Below are positions 7,577-15,203 of a stretch of 15,464 nt of DNA, one piece after another. Where the stretch lies: the NCBI GenBank assembly GCA_002315505.1, contig DCGX01000030.1, positions 2,636 to 18,099 on the forward strand. Reading direction: 5' to 3'. A program made the translations under genes and the position numbers. The stretch is from Ruminococcaceae bacterium UBA1767. GTDB lineage: Bacteria; Bacillota; Clostridia; Oscillospirales; Acutalibacteraceae. How positions within the stretch are numbered: the first letter of the stretch is position 1; the number at the start of each line of letters is the position of its first letter. Under the pieces are notes generated by a model that was not told the origin of the DNA, ran no database searches, and was given only the letters and a program-made list of their open reading frames with translations.

Positions 7577-9337
7577 GTGAACAAAATTATTAAAAGAATA
7601 TTATCGGTAATTCTTACCGTTGCTATAACACTTACCTGTTTTGCTATGCCGACAGGCTATGCGGCCAATGACAAAAATGATAACGAAAACGAGGGTACAT
7701 TTAAGTGCGACTGGTTCGCAGAAAGTCTGACTTACCCATTTGAGCTTCCGAAGGACGAATGGTTCGGTGAAAGCTCATACAAATACAACCACAAAATAGC
7801 AACTTTCTCGCTTGAGCTTGCTATGGCATCTTTCAAATCCTTTGACAAGGAAGACCTTGACGGCAACATTGCTAATATGTATGAGCAGGCAGGCTTTGAG
7901 GTTCAGTCACTCGGCTATGAAACCGAAGACTATGACACAATCGGTGTTTCCTTCGGAAAAAAGGAAATGACTGTCAACGGTGAAAAATTCACACTTGTCT
8001 GTGCCACAATCCGCAGTGGAAACTACGGTATGGAGTGGGGCGGAAATATGCGTGTCGGACTCGGTGAAAATCACAAGGGCTTTGAAATCGGCAGAGACCT
8101 CGCAATCGGCTACATTAACGAATATTTCAAGCAGAATAAAATCACAGGCAGAGTAAAGCTCCTTATACCCGGCTACAGCCGTGGTGCTTCGGTCGCCAAT
8201 CTCACTACCGCCGCACTCGATGACGGTACTTACGTCAAGCTGTTAAAGGACACCGACTACATCGCAAGGCAGAACATTGCTCTCAGTGATATTTACGGTT
8301 ACACCTTTGAGGCTCCTCAGTGCACAAGGAGTGCAAACATTGAAAAGGACGAATACAAAAACATTTTCAATCTTGCTAATCCGAATGACTATGTTACAAA
8401 ATATCTTATGACAAAGTGGGGCTATTCGCTTTACGGTATAAAATACAACCTGCCGTCACCCGAAAAGCTCGCAAACTATGATGAATACTACGACAAACTC
8501 TGTACTGAATTTAACAGTATGATGAAGGTCAACCACAAAAAAGCAAGCGCAGTTTTCTACGATGAGGAAAGCACACGCTCAGTTGATGCAATTCTCGACA
8601 GCTTTATTGAAACAGCGGCAGATGTTCTTTTTAAGGACCTTGATTACTACGTAGAAAATTATGAAAGCGGATTAATCTATCTTGCAGGTCAGTATCTCGG
8701 CAAGCAATTAGGTGCGCCCGAGGCACTTCAGACCGCAGGTGTTATGTTCAGTGCTGTTGCATTGTGTGTGTTACCCGATAATATGTCGGAAATTAAATCA
8801 AACGGAATCCGTTCCTATCTTGCACGTGAGCTTTCCGAAAGCCGTGTCGGCAAGGAACTCACTCAAAAGGAAATTGACGGACTTTTAGAGCTTGTTGAAG
8901 CCGTCAAAAAGCTCATTAAAGAAAACAAAAGTGACGTAAAGGCACTTGTCAATCAGCTCAAAACCGTAATGTATGTTCATCAGCCGTACGTTGAGCTTAC
9001 ATGGATGAATATAATCACGGAAAAGGAAATCTACGAGGTTAACAAGCAGGATGACAAGCTGACACTTTCATACGATACGCTTGATTTGAATTACAAATCG
9101 AACGCAAAGGTCACTGCAACGTATGACGAAACTCAGGGACACGTTGAGTGGACATCCTTTGACACAAGCATCGCAACGGTTACAGACGAAGGAATTGTAA
9201 CATCTGTCGGTGACGGCACAACAACAATTTCAGCAACTCTTGTTGACAAAAACGGAAATGAAGTTGCCGTCAGAACCATCACGGTAAACGCAAATATGAG
9301 CCTCGTGCAAAGTGCAATGAAGGCAATTAAGGACTGA
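7577..9337 (+). CDS. Secreted lipase-like alpha/beta hydrolase with C-terminal Ig-like (Big_2) domain
   Basis: A 586-aa exported protein. Residues 1-29 are a signal peptide (NKIIKRI basic start, hydrophobic core, likely cleavage after GYA). Residues about 60-470 resemble class 3 lipase-like hydrolases: the nucleophile elbow GYSRG (Ser201), then NLANPNDYVTKY with candidate Asp271, and VHQPYVELTW with candidate His468, giving a plausible Ser-Asp-His triad. Residues about 492-572 form a Big_2-type bacterial Ig domain (LTLSYDTLDL, WTSFDTSIATV, GIVTSVGDGTTTISA), typical of surface or extracellular binding. The substrate is not predictable. The GTG at 7577 is preferred because GGGAG (7563-7567) is nine bases upstream; the ATG at 7571 is only three bases from it and would add two residues. 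The 52-aa membrane gene starts four bases after its stop. Confidence 0.82.
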   Translation: MNKIIKRILSVILTVAITLTCFAMPTGYAANDKNDNENEGTFKCDWFAESLTYPFELPKDEWFGESSYKYNHKIATFSLELAMASFKSFDKEDLDGNIANMYEQAGFEVQSLGYETEDYDTIGVSFGKKEMTVNGEKFTLVCATIRSGNYGMEWGGNMRVGLGENHKGFEIGRDLAIGYINEYFKQNKITGRVKLLIPGYSRGASVANLTTAALDDGTYVKLLKDTDYIARQNIALSDIYGYTFEAPQCTRSANIEKDEYKNIFNLANPNDYVTKYLMTKWGYSLYGIKYNLPSPEKLANYDEYYDKLCTEFNSMMKVNHKKASAVFYDEESTRSVDAILDSFIETAADVLFKDLDYYVENYESGLIYLAGQYLGKQLGAPEALQTAGVMFSAVALCVLPDNMSEIKSNGIRSYLARELSESRVGKELTQKEIDGLLELVEAVKKLIKENKSDVKALVNQLKTVMYVHQPYVELTWMNIITEKEIYEVNKQDDKLTLSYDTLDLNYKSNAKVTATYDETQGHVEWTSFDTSIATVTDEGIVTSVGDGTTTISATLVDKNGNEVAVRTITVNANMSLVQSAMKAIKD

Positions 9338-9341
9338 TAAT

Positions 9342-9500
9342 ATGAGCAGATATTTCGTGCTGATTTTCCTGTTGCTGGGCGGTATAGTCGGAGCAATAAT
9401 TTCAGTAATAACAGGAGTTAGCTTTGTAATAAATATTATTCTGGGCGCAATGATTGGCGCAGCAATAGGATTTATATTAAAAAATAAAGTCGAGCGTTAA
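9342..9500 (+). CDS. 52-aa membrane peptide, two predicted helices
   Basis: A small gene starting at ATG 9342, four bases after the lipase-like stop, and ending TAA 9498-9500. It encodes MSRYFVLIFLLLGG followed by more hydrophobic sequence to the tail FILKNKVER. Two membrane segments are evident at about 4-24 and 27-46, rich in small Gly/Ala residues (GGIVGA, GAMIGAAIG) like glycine-zipper helices, with a basic C-terminal tail. AAGGA (9329-9333) eight bases upstream could serve as ribosome site, and coupling to the preceding gene is likely. No family was recognised. The last codons and the stop lie inside the terminator hairpin. Coding is supported by the hydrophobic periodicity, the tight spacing and the terminator placed right at the stop, but comparative evidence is absent. 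Confidence 0.65.
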   Translation: MSRYFVLIFLLLGGIVGAIISVITGVSFVINIILGAMIGAAIGFILKNKVER

Positions 9501-9512
9501 GCCCGACTTTTT
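9486..9512. terminator. Bidirectional terminator between convergent transcription units
   Basis: AAAGTCGAGC (9486-9495), loop GTTAA, GCCCGACTTT (9501-9510), one internal A-C mismatch on the plus strand, followed by T to 9512. On the minus strand the same hairpin (G-U at the mismatch) is followed by TTTATTTTTT. It closes both the plus-strand run ending at 9500 and the minus-strand alr-ybaK operon, and overlaps the last bases of both flanking genes. Confidence 0.85.
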
Positions 9513-9993
9513 ATACTATTATATCTGCTGTCCTTGCACCGACGAACTTAATCAATTCGTTTGGTGCAATTTCTATTTGTGCCCCTACCCTGCCTGCACT
9601 TAGTGTCACGGTTTCAAGGTCGGTCACACTCCGATGGAATGTTGTGCGGAATTTCTTTTTCATTCCGATAGGACTGCATCCGCCGTGAATGTAGCCTGTA
9701 AGCGGAAGAAGCTCGTCCTGTCTGATCATTTCAATAGACTTTTCTCCGACCGCCTTTGCCGCTTTTTTTAAATCAAGATGCTCTGCAACAGGAATAACAA
9801 AAACGTAGTACTGCTTGCTCGCAGAACGGGTTACAAGAGTCTTAAAAACAGTTGCAACATCCTTTTCTAAAAAATTCGCAATCGTAATTCCATCGGTCGG
9901 AATATCCTCACCGCGAGGATAAAAATGCGGTTCATACTTGATTTTTTTCTGGTCAAGTATACGCATAACATTTGTTTTATCTGTGTTAATCAT
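9511..9993 (-). CDS. ybaK: YbaK/EbsC-type Cys-tRNA(Pro) deacylase
   Basis: A 160-aa cytoplasmic editing protein. Family members hydrolyse Cys-tRNA(Pro) formed by mischarging prolyl-tRNA synthetase. Visible signatures are NVMRILDQKKIKY at the N-terminus, ATVFKTLVTR with the family's essential Lys at 51, YYVFVIPVAEHLDLKKAAKA (62-81), and TGYIHGGCSPIGMKK (99-113), which contains the conserved GGxSPxG-like loop. Length is normal for the family. The ATG overlaps the alr stop as ATGA (9990-9993), so translation is probably coupled. The stop codon reaches the bidirectional terminator. Related INS/ProX-like editing proteins are the alternative, but the GGCSPIG segment and full-length match favour YbaK. 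Confidence 0.92.
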   Translation of the reverse strand: MINTDKTNVMRILDQKKIKYEPHFYPRGEDIPTDGITIANFLEKDVATVFKTLVTRSASKQYYVFVIPVAEHLDLKKAAKAVGEKSIEMIRQDELLPLTGYIHGGCSPIGMKKKFRTTFHRSVTDLETVTLSAGRVGAQIEIAPNELIKFVGARTADIIV

Positions 9994-11162
9994 TCTAAGT
10001 AGTCCACAATCTTTATAGTTTTGTTATTTCTCAGATACACTCTCGGAACTCGTCTTGTAATACAGCACAAAAATTCATAGTTGAATCTGCCCGAAATATC
10101 ACCGATTTCCTCGCAGGTAATACATTCGTCGCCGTCTTTACCGATAAGTGTTACTGAATCGCCGATTGAAACACCCGGAATATCGGTTACATCAACCATA
10201 AACTGGTCCATACAAACCTTGCCCGTAATTTTCGCACGCTTGCCGTGAATAAGCACGTATCCCTTGTTTGAAAGCAATCTCGGATAACCATCCGCATAGC
10301 CGACGGGAATTGTCGCAATAACCGTAGGCTTAGTCGCAACATAGGTCGAACCGTAGCTGACAGTATCGCCCTTATGAATTGTCTTTACGTTAATAACAAC
10401 ACTCTTTAATTCCATCGCAGGTCGAATATTGAGCTTTGTCTTATCAACCTCATCTGACGGGTAAAGTCCGTAGGTTACAATTCCGCTTCGCACCATATTG
10501 AGATATCCGTCATCAAGGTCAACTATTGCGGCACTGTTGCAAATGTGCTTGACAGGTATGTTAACTCCCATTGCCTCAACCTTATCAACGAAATCTCTGT
10601 ACATACTGTACTGCTTGTTCATTGAAGTTTTATCTGCCTCGTCAGCACAGGCAAAATGAGTAAAAATACCTTGAATTTCAATATTCGGAAGCTGAGAAAT
10701 TCTGTAAACCTCGTCAACACTTTCGTTTGACGGAACAAATCCGATTCTGCCCATACCCGTGTCAACCTTAATATGAATTCGGGCAGTTGTACCCATTCTT
10801 TCAGCAACCTCATTGAGCTGATTTGCAATATCGTACTGAAAAACAGTAAGCATAATATCGTTACGGATTATCGTTTCAAACTGATTCGGGAAAACAAAAT
10901 CAAGAATAAGTATAGGCTTTGCAATACCTGCTCTTCTTAAAGCAAGTGCCTCACCGACCGTCGCAACCGCAAAGCCGTATGCACCGACCTCGCTGAGAGC
11001 CTTTGTAACCTCAATAGCTCCGTGGCCATAGGCATCAGCCTTAACAACGGCCAGCACCTTCGTGTCGTCGCCGACCTTATTCATAACCTCTTTGATATTG
11101 TCGCAAATCGCATCCAGGTCAATTTTAAGATAAACTCGATTCATATAATCAAGACTGTACAA
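9990..11162 (-). CDS. alr: Alanine racemase
   Basis: A 390-aa PLP enzyme interconverting L- and D-alanine, supplying D-Ala for peptidoglycan in the cytoplasm. The N-terminal TIM barrel has VVKADAYGHG with the PLP lysine at Lys41 and KVDTGMGRIGF (132-142). The C-terminal beta domain has VSYGSTY with the catalytic Tyr270, IPVGYADGYPR (285-295) and VCMDQFMVDVT (316-326). Length is normal. The start is TTG at 11162: GAGGTG (11170-11175) is seven bases upstream, whereas the conventional-looking ATG at 11144 would be 25 bases from any ribosome site. That ribosome site overlaps the ancestral stop of the cyclophilin gene, so translation was probably coupled to it. It ends in an ATGA overlap with ybaK. 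Confidence 0.96.
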   Translation of the reverse strand: MYSLDYMNRVYLKIDLDAICDNIKEVMNKVGDDTKVLAVVKADAYGHGAIEVTKALSEVGAYGFAVATVGEALALRRAGIAKPILILDFVFPNQFETIIRNDIMLTVFQYDIANQLNEVAERMGTTARIHIKVDTGMGRIGFVPSNESVDEVYRISQLPNIEIQGIFTHFACADEADKTSMNKQYSMYRDFVDKVEAMGVNIPVKHICNSAAIVDLDDGYLNMVRSGIVTYGLYPSDEVDKTKLNIRPAMELKSVVINVKTIHKGDTVSYGSTYVATKPTVIATIPVGYADGYPRLLSNKGYVLIHGKRAKITGKVCMDQFMVDVTDIPGVSIGDSVTLIGKDGDECITCEEIGDISGRFNYEFLCCITRRVPRVYLRNNKTIKIVDYLE

Positions 11163-11173
11163 AATTACGCACC

Positions 11174-11798
11174 TCAGTCTGCAATAGTAATTTTTTCGAT
11201 AATCGGCTGGTCTGCCGCAGGAACAGTTCCGTTATTGTCAATCGGCTGAACATTTTCGCAGATTTTATCAACAACCTCTACCCTCGGTTACATGACCGAA
11301 TGCGGCATAATCGCCGTCAAGGAATGAGCTGTCTGCGTGGCAGATAAAGAACTGTGATGATGCGCTGTCATTATTTCCCGACTGTCTTGCCATTGAAATA
11401 ACTCCACGCTTATGTGAAATATTATTTGTAACTCCGTTGCTTGAAAATTCGCCCTTGATTGTATTCGGTGAGCCGCCCGTTCCGTTACCATCGGGGTCAC
11501 CGCCCTGAATCATAAAGCCCGACATAATTCTATGAAATGTAAGTCCGTCATAGAACCCGCTTTTAGCAAGGCTGATGAAATTTTCAACAGTAATCAGAGC
11601 TGTTTTTGCGTCAAGCTCAAGTGTGATTGTTCCGTAATCCTTAACAACAATCTGTGCGGTGTATGTGTCCTTTTCTAACTTAACTTCGCTTCCGTTTGTA
11701 GTATTATCATCTGTTTTTGCCGCCTTTTTATCTGAGCAGGCAGTTAATCCGAAAACAGAAAGACAAACCACCAATAACATAGCTATTATTTTTTTCAT
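11174..11798 (-). pseudogene. Cyclophilin-type peptidyl-prolyl isomerase lipoprotein, frameshifted near the 3' end
   Basis: Encodes a lipoprotein signal (MKKIIAMLLVVCLSVFGLTAC, lipobox LTAC, Cys21) and a cyclophilin domain, which would catalyse proline cis-trans isomerisation outside the membrane and help fold exported proteins. Signatures: FHRIMSGFMIQGGDPDG (94-110 region), GTGG, and SMARQSGNNDSASSQFFI. After FGHVTEG the frame runs into TGA at 11270-11268. From 11278 another frame continues with EVVDKICENV and ends in IIEKITIAD at TGA 11176-11174, exactly the expected cyclophilin tail. A loss of two bases at 11279-11280 (GGT-A-GAG where GGT-ATG-GAG is expected) explains it. The intact product would be about 208 aa. 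The ATG at 11798 is chosen because AGGAG (11811-11807) is eight bases upstream; an in-frame GTG at 11807 overlaps that site. True mutation and sequencing error cannot be told apart here. Confidence 0.88.
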
Positions 11799-11820
11799 AA
11801 ATACCACTCCTAACTTTTAT

Positions 11821-11849
11821 ATTATACCACAGTTGATAAATATAGACAA
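11821..11849 (-). promoter_or_regulatory. Promoter of the cyclophilin-alr-ybaK operon
   Basis: -35 TTGTCT (11849-11844), 17-base spacer, extended -10 TGG-TATAAT (hexamer 11826-11821). Its -35 box lies on the same base pairs as the -35 of the divergent radical SAM promoter. Confidence 0.78.
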
Positions 11850-11870
11850 GTCGTTTTTTTGTGATATAAT
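11843..11870 (+). promoter_or_regulatory. Promoter of the radical SAM gene pair
   Basis: -35 TAGACA (11843-11848), 16-base spacer, extended -10 TGA-TATAAT (hexamer 11865-11870). It predicts a start near 11877, giving a leader of only about 14 nt before the TTG start at 11891. Confidence 0.7.
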
Positions 11871-11890
11871 AACTTAAAGAGGTGCTGAAG

Positions 11891-13537
11891 TTGAAAAAAA
11901 TAAATTTGATTGCTCTGAATTCTCAGTTTGTACATTCGTCGCCTGCCGTCGCAGACATCAGCACAATGTATGACTTTTACAGTAAAAATTTTAATACTTT
12001 TTTGCCCGAGCTGTGCGTTACCGAGCTATCGATTAATGACAGCTTTGACAGCCTCGTTTACAGAATATTTAACGGTGCGGATTGTTTCGCTTTTTCGACA
12101 TATATCTGGAACATTTCTCTCGTCGAAAAGCTATGCAGATACATAAAAAAAGCTATGCCCGAAAGCACAATTATTCTCGGTGGTCCCGAGGTTTCTTACT
12201 GCGATGCACCTGAGTGGTGCGACTATGTGATTTCAGGCGAAGGAGAACGAGCTTTTTATTCGCTTATTTGTAAGCTGAATAATTTCGACAATCCCGACGA
12301 ATGGAATTTTTCAGAAAACGGCAAAATAATTATGTGCGAAAATGCAGAAGATTTGTCAGAATTTTTGTTGCCGTACAACGATGAAAATATTGAAAATTAT
12401 CACAACAAAATTATCTATTATGAAACCTCACGAGGTTGTCCGTTTTCGTGCTCATACTGTCTTTCTTCCGTCTGCGGAAAAGTGCGTGAGCTTTCAATGG
12501 ACAGAGTAAAAAGTGACCTCGACTTTTTTATTCGTCACAATGTAAATCAGGTTAAATTTGTTGACAGAACATTTAACTGCAACAAAAAAAGAGCCGTTGA
12601 AATATGGAATTATATAATCGAAAACGCAAAAAATTGCGACACAAATTTTCATTTTGAAATCGGTGCGGACCTGCTTAACGATGATGCAATTTCTGTTCTT
12701 TCAAAGGCAAAGTGCGGACAAATTCAGCTTGAAATCGGCATACAATCCACTAACAAAAAAACGCTTGATGAGTGCTGCAGACATACAGACAATCAAAGAC
12801 TTTTTGAGAATATAAAAAAATTAATTTCACTCGGCACAATCAACATCCACACAGATTTAATTGCAGGTCTGCCGTACGAAACTCTCGAAATTTTTAAGCA
12901 ATCCTTTAACGAAACTTATGCATTGAAATCGCATCAATTACAGCTCGGTTTTTTAAAACTGCTCAAGGGTGCACCGCTCAATAATATTAAAGCTGAGCAC
13001 GAGTTGATTTTTTCAGAGCATCCGCCGTATGAAATTATTTCCACAAAATATTTATCCTTCGACGATATTCTTCTCCTCAAAAAAATTGAAGATGTTGTCG
13101 AAAGATTTTACAATTCAAACAGATTTTTCCGTACATTAAATTTACTTGAAAATTATTTCAATTCTCCGTTTGAAATGTTCCTGAAAATTGCAGAAGAATT
13201 TGAAAAAAATGCTCTTACTTTTTCTCCTGTTTCAACAAAAATTTTGTTCGATTTTTTAAGTGATTTTTCAAAAAAATATGCTGAAGATTTTGACAGAATT
13301 TTATTGCTCGATTTTTATTCCTCGGAGAAAAGTGAAGTGCTTCCGTCACGGCTTCGATTTCTTTCATCCCGTCACGCAAAATCGGGCCGATTCATCAAAA
13401 ACGGAACTCAACAGGCAAATCGGCAGGCACAGGTACGCTTTATCGAGAGCACCGCTTACGTCATTGACTATTCCGAAAGAAATCGTGTTGACGGCTCATA
13501 TAAAATTTGTGAGGTGATTAAAAATGCAGATTTGTAA
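11891..13537 (+). CDS. B12-binding-domain-type radical SAM protein (DUF4080-like)
   Basis: A 548-aa predicted iron-sulfur enzyme that would cleave S-adenosylmethionine to start radical chemistry; the substrate is unknown. The N-terminus (INLIALNSQFVHSSPAV) matches the opening of the DUF4080 radical SAM group. A Rossmann-like cobalamin-binding-type domain covers about 1-160 (IILGGPEVSY near 95-104, SGEGE near 115), but the classical DxHxxG cobalamin loop is not apparent. The radical SAM core follows with CxxxCxxC at Cys183, Cys187, Cys190 (RGCPFSCSYCLSS), then DRTFNCN, EIGIQSTN and TDLIAGLPYET. The C-terminal roughly 170 residues correspond to the DUF4080 extension. The TTG at 11891 is preferred: GAGGTG (11879-11884) is six bases upstream, while an in-frame GTG at 11882 overlaps that site. 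It overlaps the next radical SAM gene by 14 bases. Confidence 0.87.
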   Translation: MKKINLIALNSQFVHSSPAVADISTMYDFYSKNFNTFLPELCVTELSINDSFDSLVYRIFNGADCFAFSTYIWNISLVEKLCRYIKKAMPESTIILGGPEVSYCDAPEWCDYVISGEGERAFYSLICKLNNFDNPDEWNFSENGKIIMCENAEDLSEFLLPYNDENIENYHNKIIYYETSRGCPFSCSYCLSSVCGKVRELSMDRVKSDLDFFIRHNVNQVKFVDRTFNCNKKRAVEIWNYIIENAKNCDTNFHFEIGADLLNDDAISVLSKAKCGQIQLEIGIQSTNKKTLDECCRHTDNQRLFENIKKLISLGTINIHTDLIAGLPYETLEIFKQSFNETYALKSHQLQLGFLKLLKGAPLNNIKAEHELIFSEHPPYEIISTKYLSFDDILLLKKIEDVVERFYNSNRFFRTLNLLENYFNSPFEMFLKIAEEFEKNALTFSPVSTKILFDFLSDFSKKYAEDFDRILLLDFYSSEKSEVLPSRLRFLSSRHAKSGRFIKNGTQQANRQAQVRFIESTAYVIDYSERNRVDGSYKICEVIKNADL

Positions 13538-14396
13538 TGCGTGTCCGAGAAAATGCAATATCAATCGTGACGAAAAGGTCGGTGTCTGCGGTGTGCATAC
13601 GGGTTACAAAATTGCACGTGCGGCTCTGCATTTCTGGGAAGAGCCTTGCATCAGCGGAACAAACGGAAGCGGAACGGTTTTCTTTTCGGGTTGCTCATTA
13701 AAATGCGTTTTCTGTCAGAATTTTGAAATCAGTCAGCAATTTAAAGGAAAGGATATTTCCGAAAATGAACTGATTGATATTTTTAAAAGTCTTGAGGAGC
13801 AGGGTGCTCACAACATAAATCTTGTCAGTCCGACACATTATGCTTTACAGCTTGCTGAAACTCTTTCAAAATACAAGCCTTCGATTCCCGTTGTGTACAA
13901 CACAGGCGGATATGACAGTGTCGATAGCTTAAAAATGCTTGACGGGCTCGTCGATATTTATTTGACAGACATAAAATATGTTTCCGATAAGGTTTCAAAA
14001 AAATACAGCCACGCAGAAAATTATTTTGAAATATGTTCAAAGGCTGTTCTTGAAATGCAAAGGCAGGTCGGAGATAATATTTTTGACAATGAAATACTGC
14101 AAAAGGGTATCATTGTCCGTCACATGGTTTTACCCGGAAACATAAGCCAGGCTATGAAGGCTATGGACTGGATTAAAGCTAATTTGCCTAGCGAAACAAT
14201 TATCAGCCTTATGGGACAGTACCTTCCCTGCTGGAAGGCTGAAGATTATCCGACAATAAATCGCAAGCTCTCGCAAAGGGAATACAATACAATTATCGAC
14301 TATGCAGACAGGCTTGGCTTTGAAAATGCATACATTCAGGAATTGTCATCATCTGACAAAAATTTTATTCCGGATTTTAATTTGACAAGTGACTAA
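13524..14396 (+). CDS. PflX-like radical SAM protein (COG1313 type)
   Basis: A 290-aa predicted radical SAM enzyme of the group annotated as putative pyruvate formate-lyase activating enzyme PflX; the real substrate of this group is not established. The N-terminus carries a Cys cluster (Cys4, Cys7, Cys11, Cys22: MQICNACPRKC and GVCGVH), probably a second metal or Fe-S site. The SAM-cluster motif CxxxCxxC is at Cys57, Cys61, Cys64 (SGCSLKCVFCQN). Further signatures are VSPTHYA, VYNTGGYDS, DIYLTDIKY, RHMVLPGN and LMGQYLPCW, all in family order, so it looks complete. Its ATG lies inside the end of the preceding gene, with GAGGTG (13511-13516) seven bases upstream, so the two are almost certainly co-transcribed. 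No terminator follows; the next gene's promoter begins inside its 3' end. Confidence 0.9.
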   Translation: MQICNACPRKCNINRDEKVGVCGVHTGYKIARAALHFWEEPCISGTNGSGTVFFSGCSLKCVFCQNFEISQQFKGKDISENELIDIFKSLEEQGAHNINLVSPTHYALQLAETLSKYKPSIPVVYNTGGYDSVDSLKMLDGLVDIYLTDIKYVSDKVSKKYSHAENYFEICSKAVLEMQRQVGDNIFDNEILQKGIIVRHMVLPGNISQAMKAMDWIKANLPSETIISLMGQYLPCWKAEDYPTINRKLSQREYNTIIDYADRLGFENAYIQELSSSDKNFIPDFNLTSD

Positions 14397-14410
14397 AATA
14401 AATATATAAT
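14382..14410 (+). promoter_or_regulatory. Perfect-consensus promoter of the dockerin gene
   Basis: TTGACA (14382-14387), 17-base spacer, TATAAT (14405-14410): both hexamers and the spacing match the sigma-A ideal. The -35 box lies within the last codons of the preceding radical SAM gene. Confidence 0.88.
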
Positions 14411-14438
14411 GTAGTTACAATACAAAGGAGATGTTCTT

Positions 14439-15164
14439 ATGAAAATTCTTAAAAAATTAACATCAGTTTTTCTTTCCTGTATCTTTGCGTTTTCATGCTT
14501 AGCTACTCTTTCGATACACTCTTCGGCAACGTCAATTCTTGCGGTTACAGTACTTACAAAGCCGACCAAATTAGTTTATTATCAAGGCACCGATTGGGAC
14601 TATGGTTACTATGATTTCCCTGAAGATGATGGAATAGGTACATTCGTTTACACGAAGGATGCTACATTTACATATCAGAATAAGACTTACAGCAAGATTT
14701 CATTTTTCCACAGTGGCGGATTTTATACAGACCAGTATCCTGACAGAGGTATGCTTGATTTAACAGGACTTTCAATTCTTGTTCTTTACTCTGATGACAC
14801 TACACAAACAATAACCTACAAAGAAACTAAAGAACATGGTGACACAATTCATCAGAATATATATGCAAATCCCGCACTCGGCAACTTCTTTGTCGGAACA
14901 AATAAGATTAATGTTTATGTTCCCGGTAACAGCAAAATTAAGGCTTCGTTTGATATTCAAATTGTCGAATCCGAACAGTATCAGCTCGGTGACGTAACTA
15001 TGGATAAGAAAATCAATTCATCCGATGCACTTCTTATTCTTCAGAGCGTTGTAAATCTTAAAACACTTACAGCCGCACAAAAGGCTCTTGCTGATATAAA
15101 CTCAGACCACAGAATCAACAGTGCCGATGCGCTTAAAATTCTTCAGATTACAGTTGGCGAATAA
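14439..15164 (+). CDS. Secreted Ig-like protein with C-terminal type I dockerin
   Basis: A 241-aa exported protein. Residues 1-30 are a signal peptide (MKILKKL, hydrophobic core, likely cut after HSSA). Residues about 34-177 show Ig-like beta sequence of the Big_3 type (LTKPTKLVYYQGTDWD, LTGLSILVLYSDDTTQTITY, GTNKINVYVPG) with an insertion rich in Tyr and Gly. Residues 184-241 are a type I dockerin with two calcium-binding F-hand repeats: GDVTMDKKINSSDALLIL (Asp185, Asp189, Asn193, Asp196) and ADINSDHRINSADALKIL (Asp219, Asn221, Asp223, Asn227, Asp230). Dockerins bind cohesins, so the protein probably docks to a scaffoldin or cell-surface cohesin. No catalytic domain is seen, so it may be a binding or structural component. 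AGGAG (14426-14430) is eight bases upstream. Monocistronic, with its own promoter and terminator. Confidence 0.9.
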   Translation: MKILKKLTSVFLSCIFAFSCLATLSIHSSATSILAVTVLTKPTKLVYYQGTDWDYGYYDFPEDDGIGTFVYTKDATFTYQNKTYSKISFFHSGGFYTDQYPDRGMLDLTGLSILVLYSDDTTQTITYKETKEHGDTIHQNIYANPALGNFFVGTNKINVYVPGNSKIKASFDIQIVESEQYQLGDVTMDKKINSSDALLILQSVVNLKTLTAAQKALADINSDHRINSADALKILQITVGE

Positions 15165-15172
15165 AAAAAATA

Positions 15173-15203
15173 AACACGGCGAATTTTTCGTCGTGTTATT
15201 TTT
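15173..15203 (+). terminator. Intrinsic terminator of the dockerin gene
   Basis: AACACGGCGAA (15173-15183), loop TTT, TTCGTCGTGTT (15187-15197), then ATTTTT. An 11-pair stem with one G-U. The A-rich flank at 15163-15174 would give a T tract on the minus strand, so it could also stop RNA coming from the tRNA side. Confidence 0.88.

Noticed and set aside
11882..11884. GTG as start of the DUF4080-like gene, and likewise GTG at 11807-11805 for the cyclophilin gene
   Set aside because: Both GTG codons are part of, or overlap, the ribosome binding site of the better start a few codons downstream.
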